64,000 nucleotides of DNA from Utricularia gibba. Its lineage: Eukaryota; Streptophyta; Magnoliopsida; Lamiales; Lentibulariaceae. Positions within the stretch are counted from its first letter, which is position 1. Each line of letters begins with the position of its first letter. The notes beneath the pieces were generated by a model. It was not told the DNA's origin, ran no database searches, and was given only the letters and a program-made list of their open reading frames with translations. The stretch spans positions 1,945,001-2,009,000 of the forward strand of contig NEEC01000016.1 in the NCBI GenBank assembly GCA_002189035.1. The letters are read 5' to 3'. Below, one piece after another: positions 13,168 through 26,069 of this stretch. The position numbers and the translations under genes were made by a program.

Positions 13168-13494
13168 CCCAACAACCCGTCTTCACTCGGAAGCGAGAGA
13201 TCAGCATCAACGTATAAATGAAGCCGCGCTGTGTCGCCGACAGTGCCGTCGTCATTAATGTTGATGAGTAGTTAACAAGATTAGGAAGCAAAGCTTCATC
13301 ATAATCAGATACCTCCTGAAACTAATTCAATTGTTTTGACTGCTGAGGTCAAAGGGTCAGATCGCCAGCCAATCAGATGGCTGAGGACGGGGTTTATGGC
13401 TTGGAATTTCGAGCATCATCATACAAAAATGGACTCCGACACCTTAAAGAAGAAGAGGAAGGACGACTCACAGAAGATGAGAGCTTGCGAAGAA
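13168..13494. other. Short intergenic spacer: TBL promoter and GH3 3' flank
   Basis: Only 327 bp separate the GH3 stop from the first TBL Met, so the TBL promoter and 5' untranslated region must share this space with the GH3 3' untranslated region. No clear TATA box in the minus orientation was seen. Confidence 0.6.
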
Positions 13495-15565
13495 CTAGTA
13501 GGCTGTGCTGAAGTAGCTCTTCACACCATTTGCGTGGAGTATTTGCAGCACGGTGTCGTTGGACGGGCCGATGCACCGGGGAGTCTTGAACTGGCTGACG
13601 GCGGCCCCCAGTCCGACGTAGTGATCGAGTATCCTGTTGAACGTCCCCTTCTTCACAAGTCGGAGCTCCAGGGCATCAATGGCCTTGACCTTTCTGGACC
13701 CTATGTAGCCTGCATCCATGAAGGAGGTATCCAAACAGTTGCAGCATTCTTGGAGGATCTCGTCACGCGGTTCCCCATTTATCTCCCAGTAGATGACGTA
13801 GTGTCCGGGGGTGCTCGATAAATCCGTGCGGCTTGTGAAGTCGACGAGCTCCAACTTCCCCTTGGTGAGCAGCCCAGCTGCGGCTTCCACGGACAACTGC
13901 AAATCCTTCTCGGTGTTCTTGTCAATGTTGATTGTGAGCAGGAGGTTTCTCCGGCAGATGAATTGCAGCTCAGGCGTGGAGTTGTGAAACCCTTTCACCT
14001 TCACTACGTCCCCTAATCGGTAGCGGTAGAATCCTGCAAAGGGTAACACATGAGCCAGGACATCACTAGTACTAGACACCTTAAAGTGTAACAACCTATG
14101 AAATGAAGCCCGCAAACTACTGGCTACTTGAAAGACACGGTGGCGAAGGGCTGAAAAAGGAGGAGAGAAATCACCTGCAAAGTTGGTGATGATGATCTCG
14201 TACTCCTCCCCTACCCTGACATCTGTTAGTCCAACGGGTTGCGGTTCAGTAGTCAATGTGCAAGAATCCTCCTCCTGATCACTTTGAGGCCGCAGCGGGA
14301 TGAACTCAAAATAACCGATATTCGGAAGGACGGCATACGTGACCTGCTCGGGAGGCAGCTTAGGATTTATATTCACACCGATCCATCCTTCAGAGGATCC
14401 ATAATCGGCGCTCATGAGAGGCACCTCGGCAGCATAATGCCTCAGTTTCTTGACATAAGGCTCCATGGATCCCGTCATAATCCCATAAATGTACTTCACA
14501 TTTGGAAATAGCTCGGGAATCACACCAAACCAGTTTCTCAGCCCCAAGCATTTGTCATATATGATGTTTGCTGATTCTGGGTCCGCCTTCAGAAGCTTCG
14601 ACACAGCTGTTCGGATTGATGGGACGGTGATTCTGTTGCTGAGGGAACCGTTCCTGATATCAGAAACGAGTTCTTGCCATATTTGTTCAAAGCGTCTGAA
14701 TGCTTGGACAATGCTATGGGCAAATGTTGAGGAAATAACATGGATTTCATTCCTGAAAACCAGCCCACAGAGAAGATGGCAGTAAAGAGATTGATCAAAG
14801 TCAGGTCCAAAGATGACTTCATCAGGGCTGCTGCACGGTGTCTGCATTGCTTTCATAGTTTCCTTGAACCGCACATTTCGGTACACATTCGTGGTGGCAG
14901 TCCCAGCTAATAAGCCTCCTTTTGTTTTGAATTGCTTGCTGCTGTAAATGAACTGAAGTGCCTTCCCATTTTTTACAGGATATTCCCTGCAGCGTACCAC
15001 GAAAATGGGAACTAGAATATCAAGCAGGATGACAAACTCGGGTAATCTACAACCAATGGATTTATATACCTGCTTCTGAATGCAAAAGAGGTCTTAAAGA
15101 CTTGCATGGTGCTTTCCATCAATTCCTCGTTGAAGGGTACGAGCTTCGGCTTTCCCTCACTCGTACCAGAACTGAAAGAAACACACAATTTTATGAGAGC
15201 TGCACCTTTTTTTACTGTGTTTCGAGCTAAACAGAACACAGCCATCTACCATTTACAATCTACCTCAATGAAATAGTGGTTATTGGTTTTTTGGTGAGAA
15301 CGCTTGGATTTCTCCCTTCAGCAATAGAAACTATGTCAGGGTCCAAATCCTTGTGAGAAACAAGGGGAATACAGTTTCTGAAACTATCAGGGTCTGTTCT
15401 TCCATTGAGACCCCATCTCCTCAAATACTCTGCTTCCCCATTTTCTTCCAAGATTTTCTGCAGTGTTTCCCTCTGAATCCTTCCAGCATCAACCGTGATT
15501 GCCTCAAATTCTTCTACCACTGCATCCAAGTCTATATCCTCTACCATTTTCAGAGATAAATCCAC
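13495..15565 (-). CDS. JAR1: GH3 acyl-acid amido synthetase, JAR1-like (jasmonoyl-amino acid synthetase)
   Basis: Four exons with consistent GT-AG phases: 15565-15264, 15171-15070, 14986-14175 and 14033-13495, giving 584 residues (Arabidopsis JAR1 has 575). A second Met six residues in is an alternative start. The protein has the GH3 ATP/AMP-binding signatures: SSGTSEGKPK near residue 102, DYGSSEGWIGVN at 329-340 and FYRYRLGDVVKV at 407-418. Length, the block TATTNVYRN and the C-terminal ending KSYFSTAY match group I GH3 enzymes of the JAR1/GH3.11 type, which adenylate jasmonate and conjugate it to isoleucine in the cytosol to make the active hormone. Assignment to JAR1 rather than to another group I enzyme such as GH3.10 is inference from similarity. 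All frames are intact. The third intron is 141 bp, a multiple of three and free of stops. Confidence 0.93.
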
Positions 15566-17619
15566 AAGGAATAAACAAGTCGCTTCAAACCTATGCAGTT
15601 CTTCTGGTGCAAATACTAATGATAGATCATAAAAAGCCTCATCCTCACATATTCAGCACAATCATCAATGTTCTATGAACAGCTGGGAGCTGATGACTGT
15701 AGCCGTGAAACTCAACATCTGACTAAAAAAAAAAAAAAACTGAAAGCGTAAGTGCACAGAAATAAAACAGGATAAAAAAAAAACCTCAACCCCTTTGGGA
15801 CTCGGAGATGATGAATAAACAGCAAAATTTATAGGAGTGGTGACCTATAGTTCTGCTCGATGGTATAGTATCAGATTCAGAGAGAATGCCTAACTTAGGC
15901 ATAGGGACTCAAACTAAGTGTCAACCATCATTAATGGATGCATAACTTGTCTTCAACGATACACTAAATGCCAGTAAAAGAACTCAGACCTTTTGGTTCA
16001 TCCGTACTATCCGGTTATGACTAAATACCGAGTTAACATAGGTCCTAAGAACCATCAATGAGAAGCAGGGAAATGCAACTTCTAGAAAAACATACAGGAG
16101 CTTTGCTCAAAATGAGGCTAAATTTGTACACAATAATTCATAATTGCAAGAACTCAGAGCTGGACTGGTACATCAAAAAGAGATATCCCATGTGAAAAAG
16201 GAAGATAAGCCAGCAAAAAACACCACATATGCCTATTTATATTGGCTATACCAACGGTCAGAAACTTAAGTAGACGAAACCGCGTGCATATTGCCTCTGG
16301 GGCTCTGAAGTGAATTTGAACTAGTTGGACGTGCCAGTAAAGCCGGGGTGGGAGCTGCCGACATCTACCTAACCTCGATCAGCACATGGGGTTCGATTAA
16401 ACAGGCGGGCAATTTCCCGGTGACATGTTATGCACTTAAAAATCACTTTAGCGTCCTTTCGTGCGTGCAAAAGAACTTGATGTGAGAAACATGATATTTA
16501 GCAAATGAAAAAATGTTACCATCTGAAACTAACAGGACAATTACTGTGGTGAAGATATTCTTCTTCCTTTGGCCACCGAAACATCTCTTGGAATCATGGT
16601 CCAGTTTGTTTAATGCCCGCTCACTTACAAAACGTAACCTGTACCAGTTGTAAGATATCTCTGAGCAACTGCAGCATAAACATGGAGTGTGGGGTATCAC
16701 TATGAGCTGTAAGCATACTCAGCCACAAGACTGTATGGGCTCCATGTCCTGTTCACAGCTGCTCAAACTTGAAATCATATCAACAGCTTCAATGGCTATG
16801 GCTATGACGATGGCGATATCGCTCCGCCCCATTTTCATTTCAACCCACTCAATCAATGGAAAACACAAAAGCATTCAGCCTATACTCCTTGTTGCTCTCA
16901 AAACCACCCACATTCCGCCAGCGACAGAAAACTAGCGGGATATTAGATTTTATTTCGTACAAGAAATCTGAAAAAAATGCCCCTTTGAATAGTCGAATAT
17001 GAGATCAGCCAACTTCCATGTATTATCATCTTTACCTTCCGCCAACAATACAAATCATGAGGCCCCCGCATTTTCCGTAAACCCATCCATCATTATCTAA
17101 GTATCACATCGGTCATTCCGGGAAGCAATGGCCCTAGCTCCCAACTCCAAGTAAGATTGAAAGGGACAATTGTATTCGAAATATATAGGATCTAATTCCC
17201 TTCTTCTGCCAGCCATTTTCAACACGAGTTCTTCGGCAAACTTAGAATTGTATTAGAATAAAGGAGCGGTCATTTTCTCAAACTTAATCACTTGGAAGTT
17301 GTAACGCGGCTACGTGCAGAGATCGATGATGACTGAAGAAAGGTAAAACCAGAAAGATAATAAAGCGACTGCCGCTATGTCACCGTCCAACCGTCCAATG
17401 ATAAAAGATGAAGGACAAGAGTAGGAGACACCTGTTGAACTAGGTCAACTTTCAGAGTCGTACTTCTGTCGAATACAGCCTTTTCACGGCAGATGCCGGG
17501 ACAAAAGCCAGTCGCTTGCGCCAATTCCGACGATCTAAAAGACAAGGTAAAAAGATTCTCCCCAAACATCAATCCCGCAGATTGCGCTCATAGTGATGAC
17601 CTAACGAGATGGAGAAAGA

Positions 17620-17632
17620 CCCCCCCCCCCCC
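17620..17632. repeat. Poly-C tract
   Basis: An uninterrupted run of about 13 C in intergenic DNA. Runs like this are prone to length error in assemblies. Confidence 0.8.
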
Positions 17633-18277
17633 ATGTGGAGAGCGGAGGCTACTTCATGGGCTCATATGCAGAATTGAGCCATCTCCGAAAAGCCCCAGCC
17701 CATAACCACGGTTTCGCTTCTATATAAATACGCTTCCGCTTCTCGCAAAAGCCCAAATGCGCAACCCAGTTGAAGTGGGCCTCTAATTAATTTATGAATC
17801 CATATTAGAAATAAGACGACAATCAGATGGGGTCTATGGTGCCATGGCATATAATGACTGATCGATCATACCCTATTTTCTACTCTCTTTCTCTCAATTT
17901 TTTTCATTTGTATTAAATTGAAAGCATTGGTAAAGACCCCAAGCTGGACGTACAACTGTCAAGTGTGGTGCTTCCTGGGAATGAATGATACTCATCTTAT
18001 TGGAATTTTATGAAGCTGTAAAGCACGAAACATGGCTGTCAAAGTGACGACGGCCAGCCAACCCGACGCCACCGTCCGTCACACTTCCAATCCACTCATG
18101 TCTTATGTGGAATGCTTGACTCCATTTCAGCAGAAATAAATAGGAACCCAAGTAATAATCAATCGCCGATTAGGGATGCAGGTGAACACAGCAAAGCACA
18201 ACCCCAGAATACACATCCAACATCAACAACATGCGCCTACACGAACACAAGGAACCCTAATCCAACGCTTGCTATCG

Positions 18278-18295
18278 TTTTTTTTTTTTTTTTTT
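18278..18295. repeat. Poly-T tract
   Basis: An uninterrupted run of about 18 T (poly-A on the minus strand) some 35 bp beyond the arabinogalactan peptide stop codon. Confidence 0.8.
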
Positions 18296-18327
18296 AGATA
18301 AGAGGAAGTAAGGAAAGAAAGAAAGAA

Positions 18328-18639
18328 TCAGCTGGAAAAGAGCTTGTATGAGGTGAAATCCATGTCTGTGGAGTGAATCAAGTAGGTGAGCACAAGCGCG
18401 ATCAACATCAAAATGTAAGCGACGCCTTGGTCGATCGATGTACCTTCAGGAAAAACGAGACCTACAATTACACCTCCAATTCGCAGAGATCTATCGAAAT
18501 GGGAGTTAACTAATTGGTGCTCACCATCGCTAGCGGGCGCGGGGGCCGGAGCCTGAGATTCCTGCGCCGCCGCTACGGTGAAGGCGACCGCGGCGGCGAA
18601 TAGAGCGATGAAAGGGATCGACGCCTTGGCGATGGCCAT
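18328..18639 (-). CDS. Arabinogalactan peptide (AGP16/20/22-like), GPI-anchored
   Basis: Two exons, 18639-18525 and 18443-18328, encode a 76-residue precursor. The 81-bp intron between them is in frame and open, so an unspliced reading gives a longer 103-residue product; the spliced form is preferred because it joins APAPASDG directly to TSIDQGVAY, the arrangement of known AG peptides. Residues 1-25 are a signal peptide ending AAA before a Gln, then a very short mature part with APAPAPAS, whose prolines would be hydroxylated and carry arabinogalactan chains. The hydrophobic C-terminal segment (AYILMLIALVLTYLI) is the GPI-attachment signal or its equivalent. The product acts at the plasma membrane and cell wall. 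The leader carries four tandem CTGTT units and, further out, a G13 run near 18694-18706. Confidence 0.92.
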   Translation of the reverse strand: MAIAKASIPFIALFAAAVAFTVAAAQESQAPAPAPASDGEHQLVNSHFDRSLRIGGVIVGLVFPEGTSIDQGVAYILMLIALVLTYLIHSTDMDFTSYKLFSS

Positions 18640-19840
18640 TATTTCTCTGTTCTGTTCTGTTCTGTTCGGAGTGAATGCGGCGATGAATCTGCAGGGGGGG
18701 GGGGGGAGAGTGGTGCGAGGTCTTATGAGAGCGAGTGGTGGAGTGGGCCCATGGGCATGTTTTTGAAAGATATCCAGCCCATGTGCTGCTCCGCCCAGCC
18801 AACCTGTCCTGATGGCTCCCGCCGCTAATAACGTTAATTACAAGAACGCCCCCTGTGGTCCCCAGGAACATTCCCCCCTCCCAACGGCTAGTTTCTCGCT
18901 TCCTTCTTTTCCTGTGCAAACGGGAATTGTACATCACTTCATTGGATTCCCCCCCCATTCCAAATAAATCCGGATCTGAATTCTGATTGGCTAAAGCTAT
19001 TTCTGGGTGATGACCAGACAATTGGCTGCCACTGCCTGGTGCTACTAACTCTGGTTAGGCGGAGCAACCATGGTTCAACAACATTGCTCGTGTGGGCCCA
19101 CCTCCACGTCACATTCACGATGGGCTGCCCCATTTATCTATGTTATATTTTTGTAGCATACAAGTCTCATGTGAATCCCCTGATAGATCTTGGATCAGCC
19201 CAAAACCAATTTACTCGGTGGAAGCTTCCTAAGCCTTCAAACACTTTCTAGAACCTAATAGGAGCAATTGCACACCATGTGAAAAGACAATAAAACAATA
19301 GAAGGCAAGTCGTTCTTCCCATACCTCTAGAGCATCACCGGCTTGCGTCTTAGATGCAACATGCATCCACATATTAAAGAACATGCAACAGGGATGAAGC
19401 TCACAATCACCACACGGCACTATGTTCGACTTCTCAAGTATCAAGCCATGCCAATTTTCCATTCAAATGATTGAGAAGACCAGAAAGTACAATGCCCCAT
19501 GACAAATTTGAAGGGAGACAAAGCAAGGAACGATACTTATCACTTTTTACTTTCTTACTTGTACAAAGGAACTGAATGATCAAATCAATCAAAATGATCT
19601 CAGAGTAAATAGATCAAGAATCATCCACTAATCAATGTAATCTCAAGTATTCCATCATATTTACAAATGACAACAAGACATTATTTATAAAATGCTAATC
19701 AACTATGTGATTGAAAATGTTTTCATGAAATAATCATTTGTTTCATTTTTTTCCTGCACCTGCAATGTAACTAACTGCACCAGAAGAACATGGTATGCCT
19801 CAATTGGTACAGACATCTATCTTCACCCTCTCCTCAAGCT
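18640..19840. other. Intergenic region upstream of the arabinogalactan peptide gene
   Basis: Contains the promoter side of the arabinogalactan peptide gene, with CTGTT repeats (about 18644-18668) and a poly-G tract (18694-18706). Short frames on both strands show no domain. From about 19750 the sequence grades into the decayed 3' end of the copia element. Confidence 0.5.
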
Positions 19841-20662
19841 GGTTCACTTGAGTAAGCAGACCAAGCTTGCCCACAATAGAATGAAAAGCTGATGTATCTA
19901 AAGTTGTGTTGAAAATGCTTGTTAATTGTTGCATGGAAGGTAAAAAATTAGGGGGGAAAAAACCTAGCTTAAATTGATTTTTGACGTCATGATAGTCGAT
20001 GTTTATATGCTTAGTCCATTCATGGAAAATTGGATTAGTTGTAATGTGTATCGTTGACTGACTGTAACATCATAATGGAATAGATATGGACAAAAATTGA
20101 GCAAGATCACACATCACATAGGATGTCCATAAACAATCAGCTATAGTGGCAGCCATGCTATGATATTTAGTTTCCATAGAGGATCATTAGACTGTGTTCT
20201 ACTTCCTAGTATTCCAGATATTAAACAACCTCCAAGGAAGATACAATTCTTGGATATTGAATGATGTGTGGTATGGCAAGCACCCCCAATGTGCATTGCA
20301 ATAAGCAACAATATCTAAAGTACCATCATATGGATAAAAAATACCAAAGGTAGAAGAGCAAAAATATAATTGAACAAGCATTTCAACTCTATCAAATGTT
20401 CAACACCAAGGTCATACACAAATTGAAATAATTGTTGTATAGAAAAAGAAATATTTAGTATAGTGAATCCAGGTGTAAAAGTTTTCCAATCAATGCTCTG
20501 TATTCATCAGAGTAATAAGGCTATGATGACTCATTTGAGAATTTATAACCACGTGGAATGGGTGTAGGCACTACTCGTAGAGTGGATAGATCTAAGTTGT
20601 TAAGAATATCTGCAAGATACCTCCTTTGTGGGATTAAAAGGCCATTGTCAAACCTATGTTAT

Positions 20663-21370
20663 TCATTTCCCAGGAAGAAATGTAGTATCTTGTTGATCTT
20701 TAATAGTAAACTTAGAGTGTAATGCCGCTTTTAGAGCAGTGATTGTCTCCAATGATGAATCCACAATAATAATATCATCTACATACACCAAAAGAGCCAA
20801 GAAGGAAGAGTTTCCTTGTTGGATGAATAAACATACATCTGACGAAGTTTGACTAAAGTTCAACTACTACAGGAACTTTGTGATTTCGACATTCCATTTT
20901 CTTGATTCTTGTTTTTATCCATATAAAGATTTTTTAAGTAAGCAAACATCCCTTGTACTACAATAGAATCCCTCAAAAGGCATCATGTAGATTTCCTCAG
21001 CTATATAGCCATGAAGAAATGTATTGTTCAAATCAATGTGATGTAAATGCCAATGGTGTTTGTCTATCAATGCAAATAGAATTTGAATGGTGGTAGCCTT
21101 CGTCATGGGAGCGAAACTTTCGTGAAAGTGCACTCTTCAACTTGGGTATATCCTTTAGCCACTAAACGTGCTTTATACCTTTCAAGTTATTCGCTCGACA
21201 ACCATTTAATCTTGCACATCCACTTACATCCTATGTTTTGTTTTTGAGGTGGCAATTTTACTACACCCCAATGTTTGATTTTGTTCTAATGCTTTGAATT
21301 CTTGTTGCATTGCATGGTAGTTTGATTCTTCTCAATAACGTTTTGGTTCCACAATGAGATAGGATTCCTT
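20663..21370 (-). pseudogene. Copia reverse transcriptase remnant
   Basis: Broken RVT_2 domain. Visible blocks are ALEQNQT, YKARLVAKGYTQ, a HESFAP-type motif, LDVN-like HIDLNNTFLHG, LLKKSLYG, and the catalytic YVDDI motif. Stops and frameshifts lie between them. It belongs to the copia element that hosts the nested insertion immediately to its right. Confidence 0.88.
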
Positions 21371-21690
21371 GGAGAATGGTACATTGATAAACAAAAATTC
21401 TTAAGTCATTGCAAGATATTAAATATTCATATCAAATAAATTTATAAATCCTAATCTTTTGAAAAAAACAAATTAAACACAAGATATATAGTGGAATTTC
21501 GAGGTCAATCAAGAAGCAAGTGCTTGTTATATGTTTTCTTAGATGCAAGTTCACAAAATAAATATTACTCTTACTCTAAGCTTAAACTAACATTGGTACA
21601 TAAATTTAGTAAATAATATCGAATCACAATGAAGAAGGTAATAGGTACACGTTTTGTGCACAATTTAATACTAATATACCTCAAGGTGGT

Positions 21691-23096
21691 TGATAAACAA
21701 AAATTTTCTAATGTCGTTGTGAAAATAGAAATTTCGTTATCAAATAAATTTATAAGCACTAATCTATACAAAATACAAATTTAGAAAACTTATAGAGTGG
21801 ATTTCAGGATCGATCACAAGGAGCATGTGCTTGTTAAGTGTTTTAGTAAATGCATAATTCGGAATATAGTGGTCTTAGTCTAAACTCGGACTAGCAATGA
21901 CAAGTAAATTCAATAAACGGAATCAGGTTTCAATGCAAAAGGTAACAAGTATTAGTTCTAACTCAAAATAATATGAAGATATCTTAAGGATCTGCAGGTG
22001 GTGTTGTGATAAGGTGCCTAATTTAATTTACCATGTTCCTACACTCACAAATTCAAATAACCTAAGTCTACCCAGGTCATTCATTATATTTTCGGCTTAA
22101 CTAGTCCCTAATATCATAACCAACATTGCAATTAGGTCTATCCACATGCAATGTATATAGAATTAGGTTTACCCGGTTCTACTGGTTCTACCCCGGACTA
22201 ACGCCTACTGCTCCCATCTTGATTTTTTGGTCTACCTCTAAACCAAGCATCTTAGTTGTGAAGTTACTTGTTTGCCTCCTTAGGTCTACCCATGGAATGA
22301 TAGAAACAATAACTAAGAAAGAAACATAAATTATATCATTAACCCTAGACCCACATCACCATACTTCATCTTAAGGCATCCCTAAGGTTTTAGCTACTCA
22401 TATATGAAAGATAAAGCATGATATCATTAAGATAAACTGAAGAGAATAGCAAAGACATTATAAAACAACAGTCAAAGTAACGAAAAATACAGCGAACTAA
22501 AGATAGAGTGTTTTTTTTCACGATCTGCTACTGTTCACTGCCTGGAAAAGTAGCGCTGAATTAGGTCTTTGATGTTGTTCTTCAAGTCTCTGGTCTTCTT
22601 TCTGGAAAAATCGCCTTCATCTTCCTTCTTTCATGTTCGTCCTTCCCCTTCCTGGGGTCTAGTCGTGTTGGGGGAGAAGCCCCCTCATGTGCTCCCCTGT
22701 TCGCTACGTGTTCTTCCCACTCTAAAAATATCTTCACATCTTTTTTTTCCATTTTTCAAAATCAGTCCATTGTTCCTGACATCTGTACTATTTTTGAGCT
22801 GAATCTGTAGACTGTAGGCAGTTGAATATTAATCATGTCTCCTTCTTGTGTCTTGTGCTCCTTGGAATTGTGCTCATAAACTAACTAAATGTGATCCACA
22901 ATGCTGCTGCTAACACTTGGAAGAATATTAGAAATAATAATCTAGACTAAATCATTAATTTAGTCTATATTATACATAAAAATAAAAATAACACTACAAT
23001 TAAAAAAATATCAAAAATCATAGTTAAAATACATAATTTTACCTTTAAACATCTGAATTTCATAACCTAAAAACACTAATAAAATGTGTGTTATCA
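21691..23096 (-). repeat. 3' LTR of the gag-protease element (full length)
   Basis: 1406 bp. It aligns end to end with the other LTR at 27469-28060 except for an 814-bp block (22098-22911) missing from that copy. By hand count 36 of 592 shared positions differ, mostly transitions. The ends form the short inverted repeat TGATAA/TTATCA. Confidence 0.88.
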
Positions 23097-24672
23097 CACT
23101 ATGCTACAACGACAATAGACTTGTCCTCAAGTCCGAAGTAAGACTAATAGAATCTTGTTTTCGAAATTATTTCATAATGACCATGTTCAGATTTCAGATG
23201 CATGAATCATAGGTGTGCTTGTGTGCAAAACATGTAACACTCCAGCATGCATGAATAGATTCTTCTTGGAGAGTGCTTTCAAAGATTAAAACAATGAATT
23301 AACGTATTCAAAGCACGCAAAAGATAGTGTTTGCCAACTCAGTGTGTTTTTTTTTTTTTTTTTTGCATCTATGCCTCTGATTTTTTATATATATGAGATA
23401 ATGAATGAATAAACATTTCAGAATCGATCTAGGCATAATTTCAAGACCTCTTTTCATACAAAGAGTGTTGGCCAAGCACTCTCTCCTTATACCTCCAGAT
23501 CTACTTCCACTCCTCTAAAATTTCATCCATGCTTATTCATTTACTTCTCAATGAGTCTACACACGCTTTTCAATTGTGTATTGCTTTTTAGACCCAGTCT
23601 CACCGCTTTTCAAATGATGATGCTTTTCTTGACCCTTATTCTTTTTTTTGTTCATCAGCAATCACTAATCCTTGCAGCAATGAAATATATCAACTCATGC
23701 AAACAAATATAGATTGCACTCTTTAGTTTTGTCTAATCATGCTTGCACTCACATAGGAAAATAATTGAGATTCATGCTCACAAGGTTTCAAAAGGCTTCA
23801 AACAAAGCTCATGCATCCTAATCAACACAAGGCTATCATATCCCATCATTGAATTATTCGAAAAAGGATTTGGATTATCAAGTAAAAATGCAACATACGA
23901 AAACAGACAAATAACTCCTAGCATAGACTAACAGATATGACCTTTCCTAGAGACAAACATGAGACTGAAATAAACCTAGCCAAATTAAATGAAGCAGCAA
24001 GTTACTTGTGTAGGGAGGAGTCATTCACTCCCCGTTTCAGTCTCTTCTTTCTTGAATCAAATAGCCACTTTATTGCACATCATTTCAAGCATCTTAGCAC
24101 AAGGGAAGTTACAGCATAATTGTTTTCCGTTGCTATTGGTGCACCTCTTACAAATTCATACGATTGACCAATCTATTTCCTTTGCTTCTTTGGTGCATTT
24201 CTCGGAAATTAAACATTAAAGCTTTATCCTCATCCCAACATTAAAAAAAATCTAAATCATAGACTTCATCAACATATGTCCAAGAATTGTAGTAATCTAA
24301 CAGCAACCTTGTTGTGCTAATGTAAACATGAAAGTCATAAACATCAATTAGCACAATTTCTTAGAAAAATAAAACATGATTTCCAGCACACTTGAACCCA
24401 ATTCCAATCAAAACAAAATGGAACAAAAGCACATGAAACCTAATGAACTAAAATTAATCTAAATACTGAAAATAAAATACGGAAATAAAACCTATCTTTG
24501 GGTTGCCTCCCATGAGCACCCTTGTTTTTAGTCTTAGATTCGACTATCTTTGAGTCTACGTTTTTGCTACATCTTCAAATGTAGCATCATCAGTAAAATT
24601 ATGAGCCCCATTTTCAAAAGTTTCATAAGAATTGTTCAACATTTTAAAGACTTCATCCTTGCATCTCCTTCA

Positions 24673-25572
24673 TCAAAATGGATGATTCCAAAGGCCACAT
24701 TTTTCAGCATTCAAAGACATGCTCATTTCAGGGCATTCATTTCCAATTGGCATCATTCCTACAATAATAAAATAAACAATATCAGTAGAACCTTGTTTCC
24801 AGTTTGTAATCTTCCATGAGAATAGTTGTTTGCTGAGAAACGCTTCTACAATTATGCAATCTTCAATCTTGTTGGGTTTCCTAGAATTATTGATAAAAAC
24901 ATTTGTCCCCACAATATTATCAAAAATTTCTTTTGAATTCTGGATGAATTCCTCGAACAAGGTTGTTTCTTGATCCGAGCTGAGACCATCAGAAAGAATT
25001 ACAGAATCTTCATGCTTATCATTCATCAAAATTTCTTGCATGTGAGCATCCAATGGCTTTTGATTCGAGATTTTCTTTTCTTGTTCACCTCCAGGAGCAC
25101 TCAAATACTCCAGCTTTGTCTCAATGTTTGCATTCTTAAGAAATAGTTCTTCATATTCTTTTCCCTCTTTGTCAATTTCTTCCTTCAAGTATTCTTCAAC
25201 AGATTTTTCAGTTGGCTCCATAGAAAAAACTCCTTCAAAATCACTTGAAGAGTTTGTAACATCCTTCATCAAGAGACATCTTAATTGTCCCCATCTTCAC
25301 ATTGATAATAGCATTGAATGTGCTCAAAAATGGTCTTCCCAAAATTATGGTAGTGGCATATTGAATACATAAAAATCAAATGGAAATATCAGATCCTCAA
25401 TTTGAATTAGGACATCTTCTACCAAACCTTTGGGAGAAATGACACTTCGATCCACCAATTGAATTTGCACTCTGAATGCTTTCAAGGGTCCCAATCTAAG
25501 AGCTTCATAAACTGAATATGACATCACATTAATAGAAGCCTCTAAATCAGCTATGACTCTCCTGATATTCAA
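24673..25572 (-). pseudogene. Retroviral-type aspartic protease and linker of the gag-protease element
   Basis: The frame at 25572-25345 matches gypsy proteases: ADLEASINVM replaces the usual D-L/S-G-A-S-I active-site motif, followed by the LVDRSVISPKG block and FPFDFYVFNM. The catalytic Gly is Glu here, which would be expected to damage the enzyme. A second frame, 25272-24673, is Glu/Lys-rich and corresponds in position to the protease-reverse transcriptase linker of Athila-like elements; it ends without any reverse transcriptase motif. Confidence 0.75.
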
Positions 25573-26069
25573 ATCTCCAATTTTGCAAGGAATGAAAAAT
25601 GTACCCGGATCCTTGCATTTTTCAGGAAGCTTTTGAGTGAGTAGTGTTGAACAACTCTCACTTAAAATATCTTTCCTTTTTCCTTCATCTTGGGTTTGGA
25701 CATGTAAAGGTTCTTCAAATATTTCACACCTTTTGGCACCATAGAAATATAGTCCAAAATAGTCAAATTAAATTGAGCATTACCCAAGATCTTCAAAATT
25801 TTCTACTTTTCATCTTGATCTTCTTTTGTCTTCAACTTTTCATGAAATGGAGGTTGAATGATCTTCACTTTATGAGGTTCTCGAAGAACCACCACTTCTT
25901 CCTTGTCTTCAACCGCAACACTGAATTTCTGCTTCTCATATGTCTTAGTCTTAGATCGGACTAAGTCTCTATCGGGTTTCTCCTTGCTATTTCTCAATGT
26001 CATGGCGCTGCAATTCAATCTTCCACCAGAATTTGAACATGATGCTGTTGGTTTCTCTTTCTTTTTCAA

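Larger units (their letters stand above)
15566..18327. other. Intergenic region, GH3 promoter side; no gene recognised
   Basis: The 5' flank of the GH3 gene fills the right side of that gene; a TATAAATA sequence on the minus strand near 16240 is a possible but distant TATA box, which would imply a long or spliced leader. No coding frame of recognisable family was found. The region contains a C13 tract at 17620-17632 and an A/T homopolymer at 18278-18295 close to the 3' end of the arabinogalactan peptide gene. Confidence 0.5.

Noticed and set aside
13336-13821. 161-residue plus-strand frame
   Set aside because: Antisense to the last GH3 exon, which has clear family motifs.
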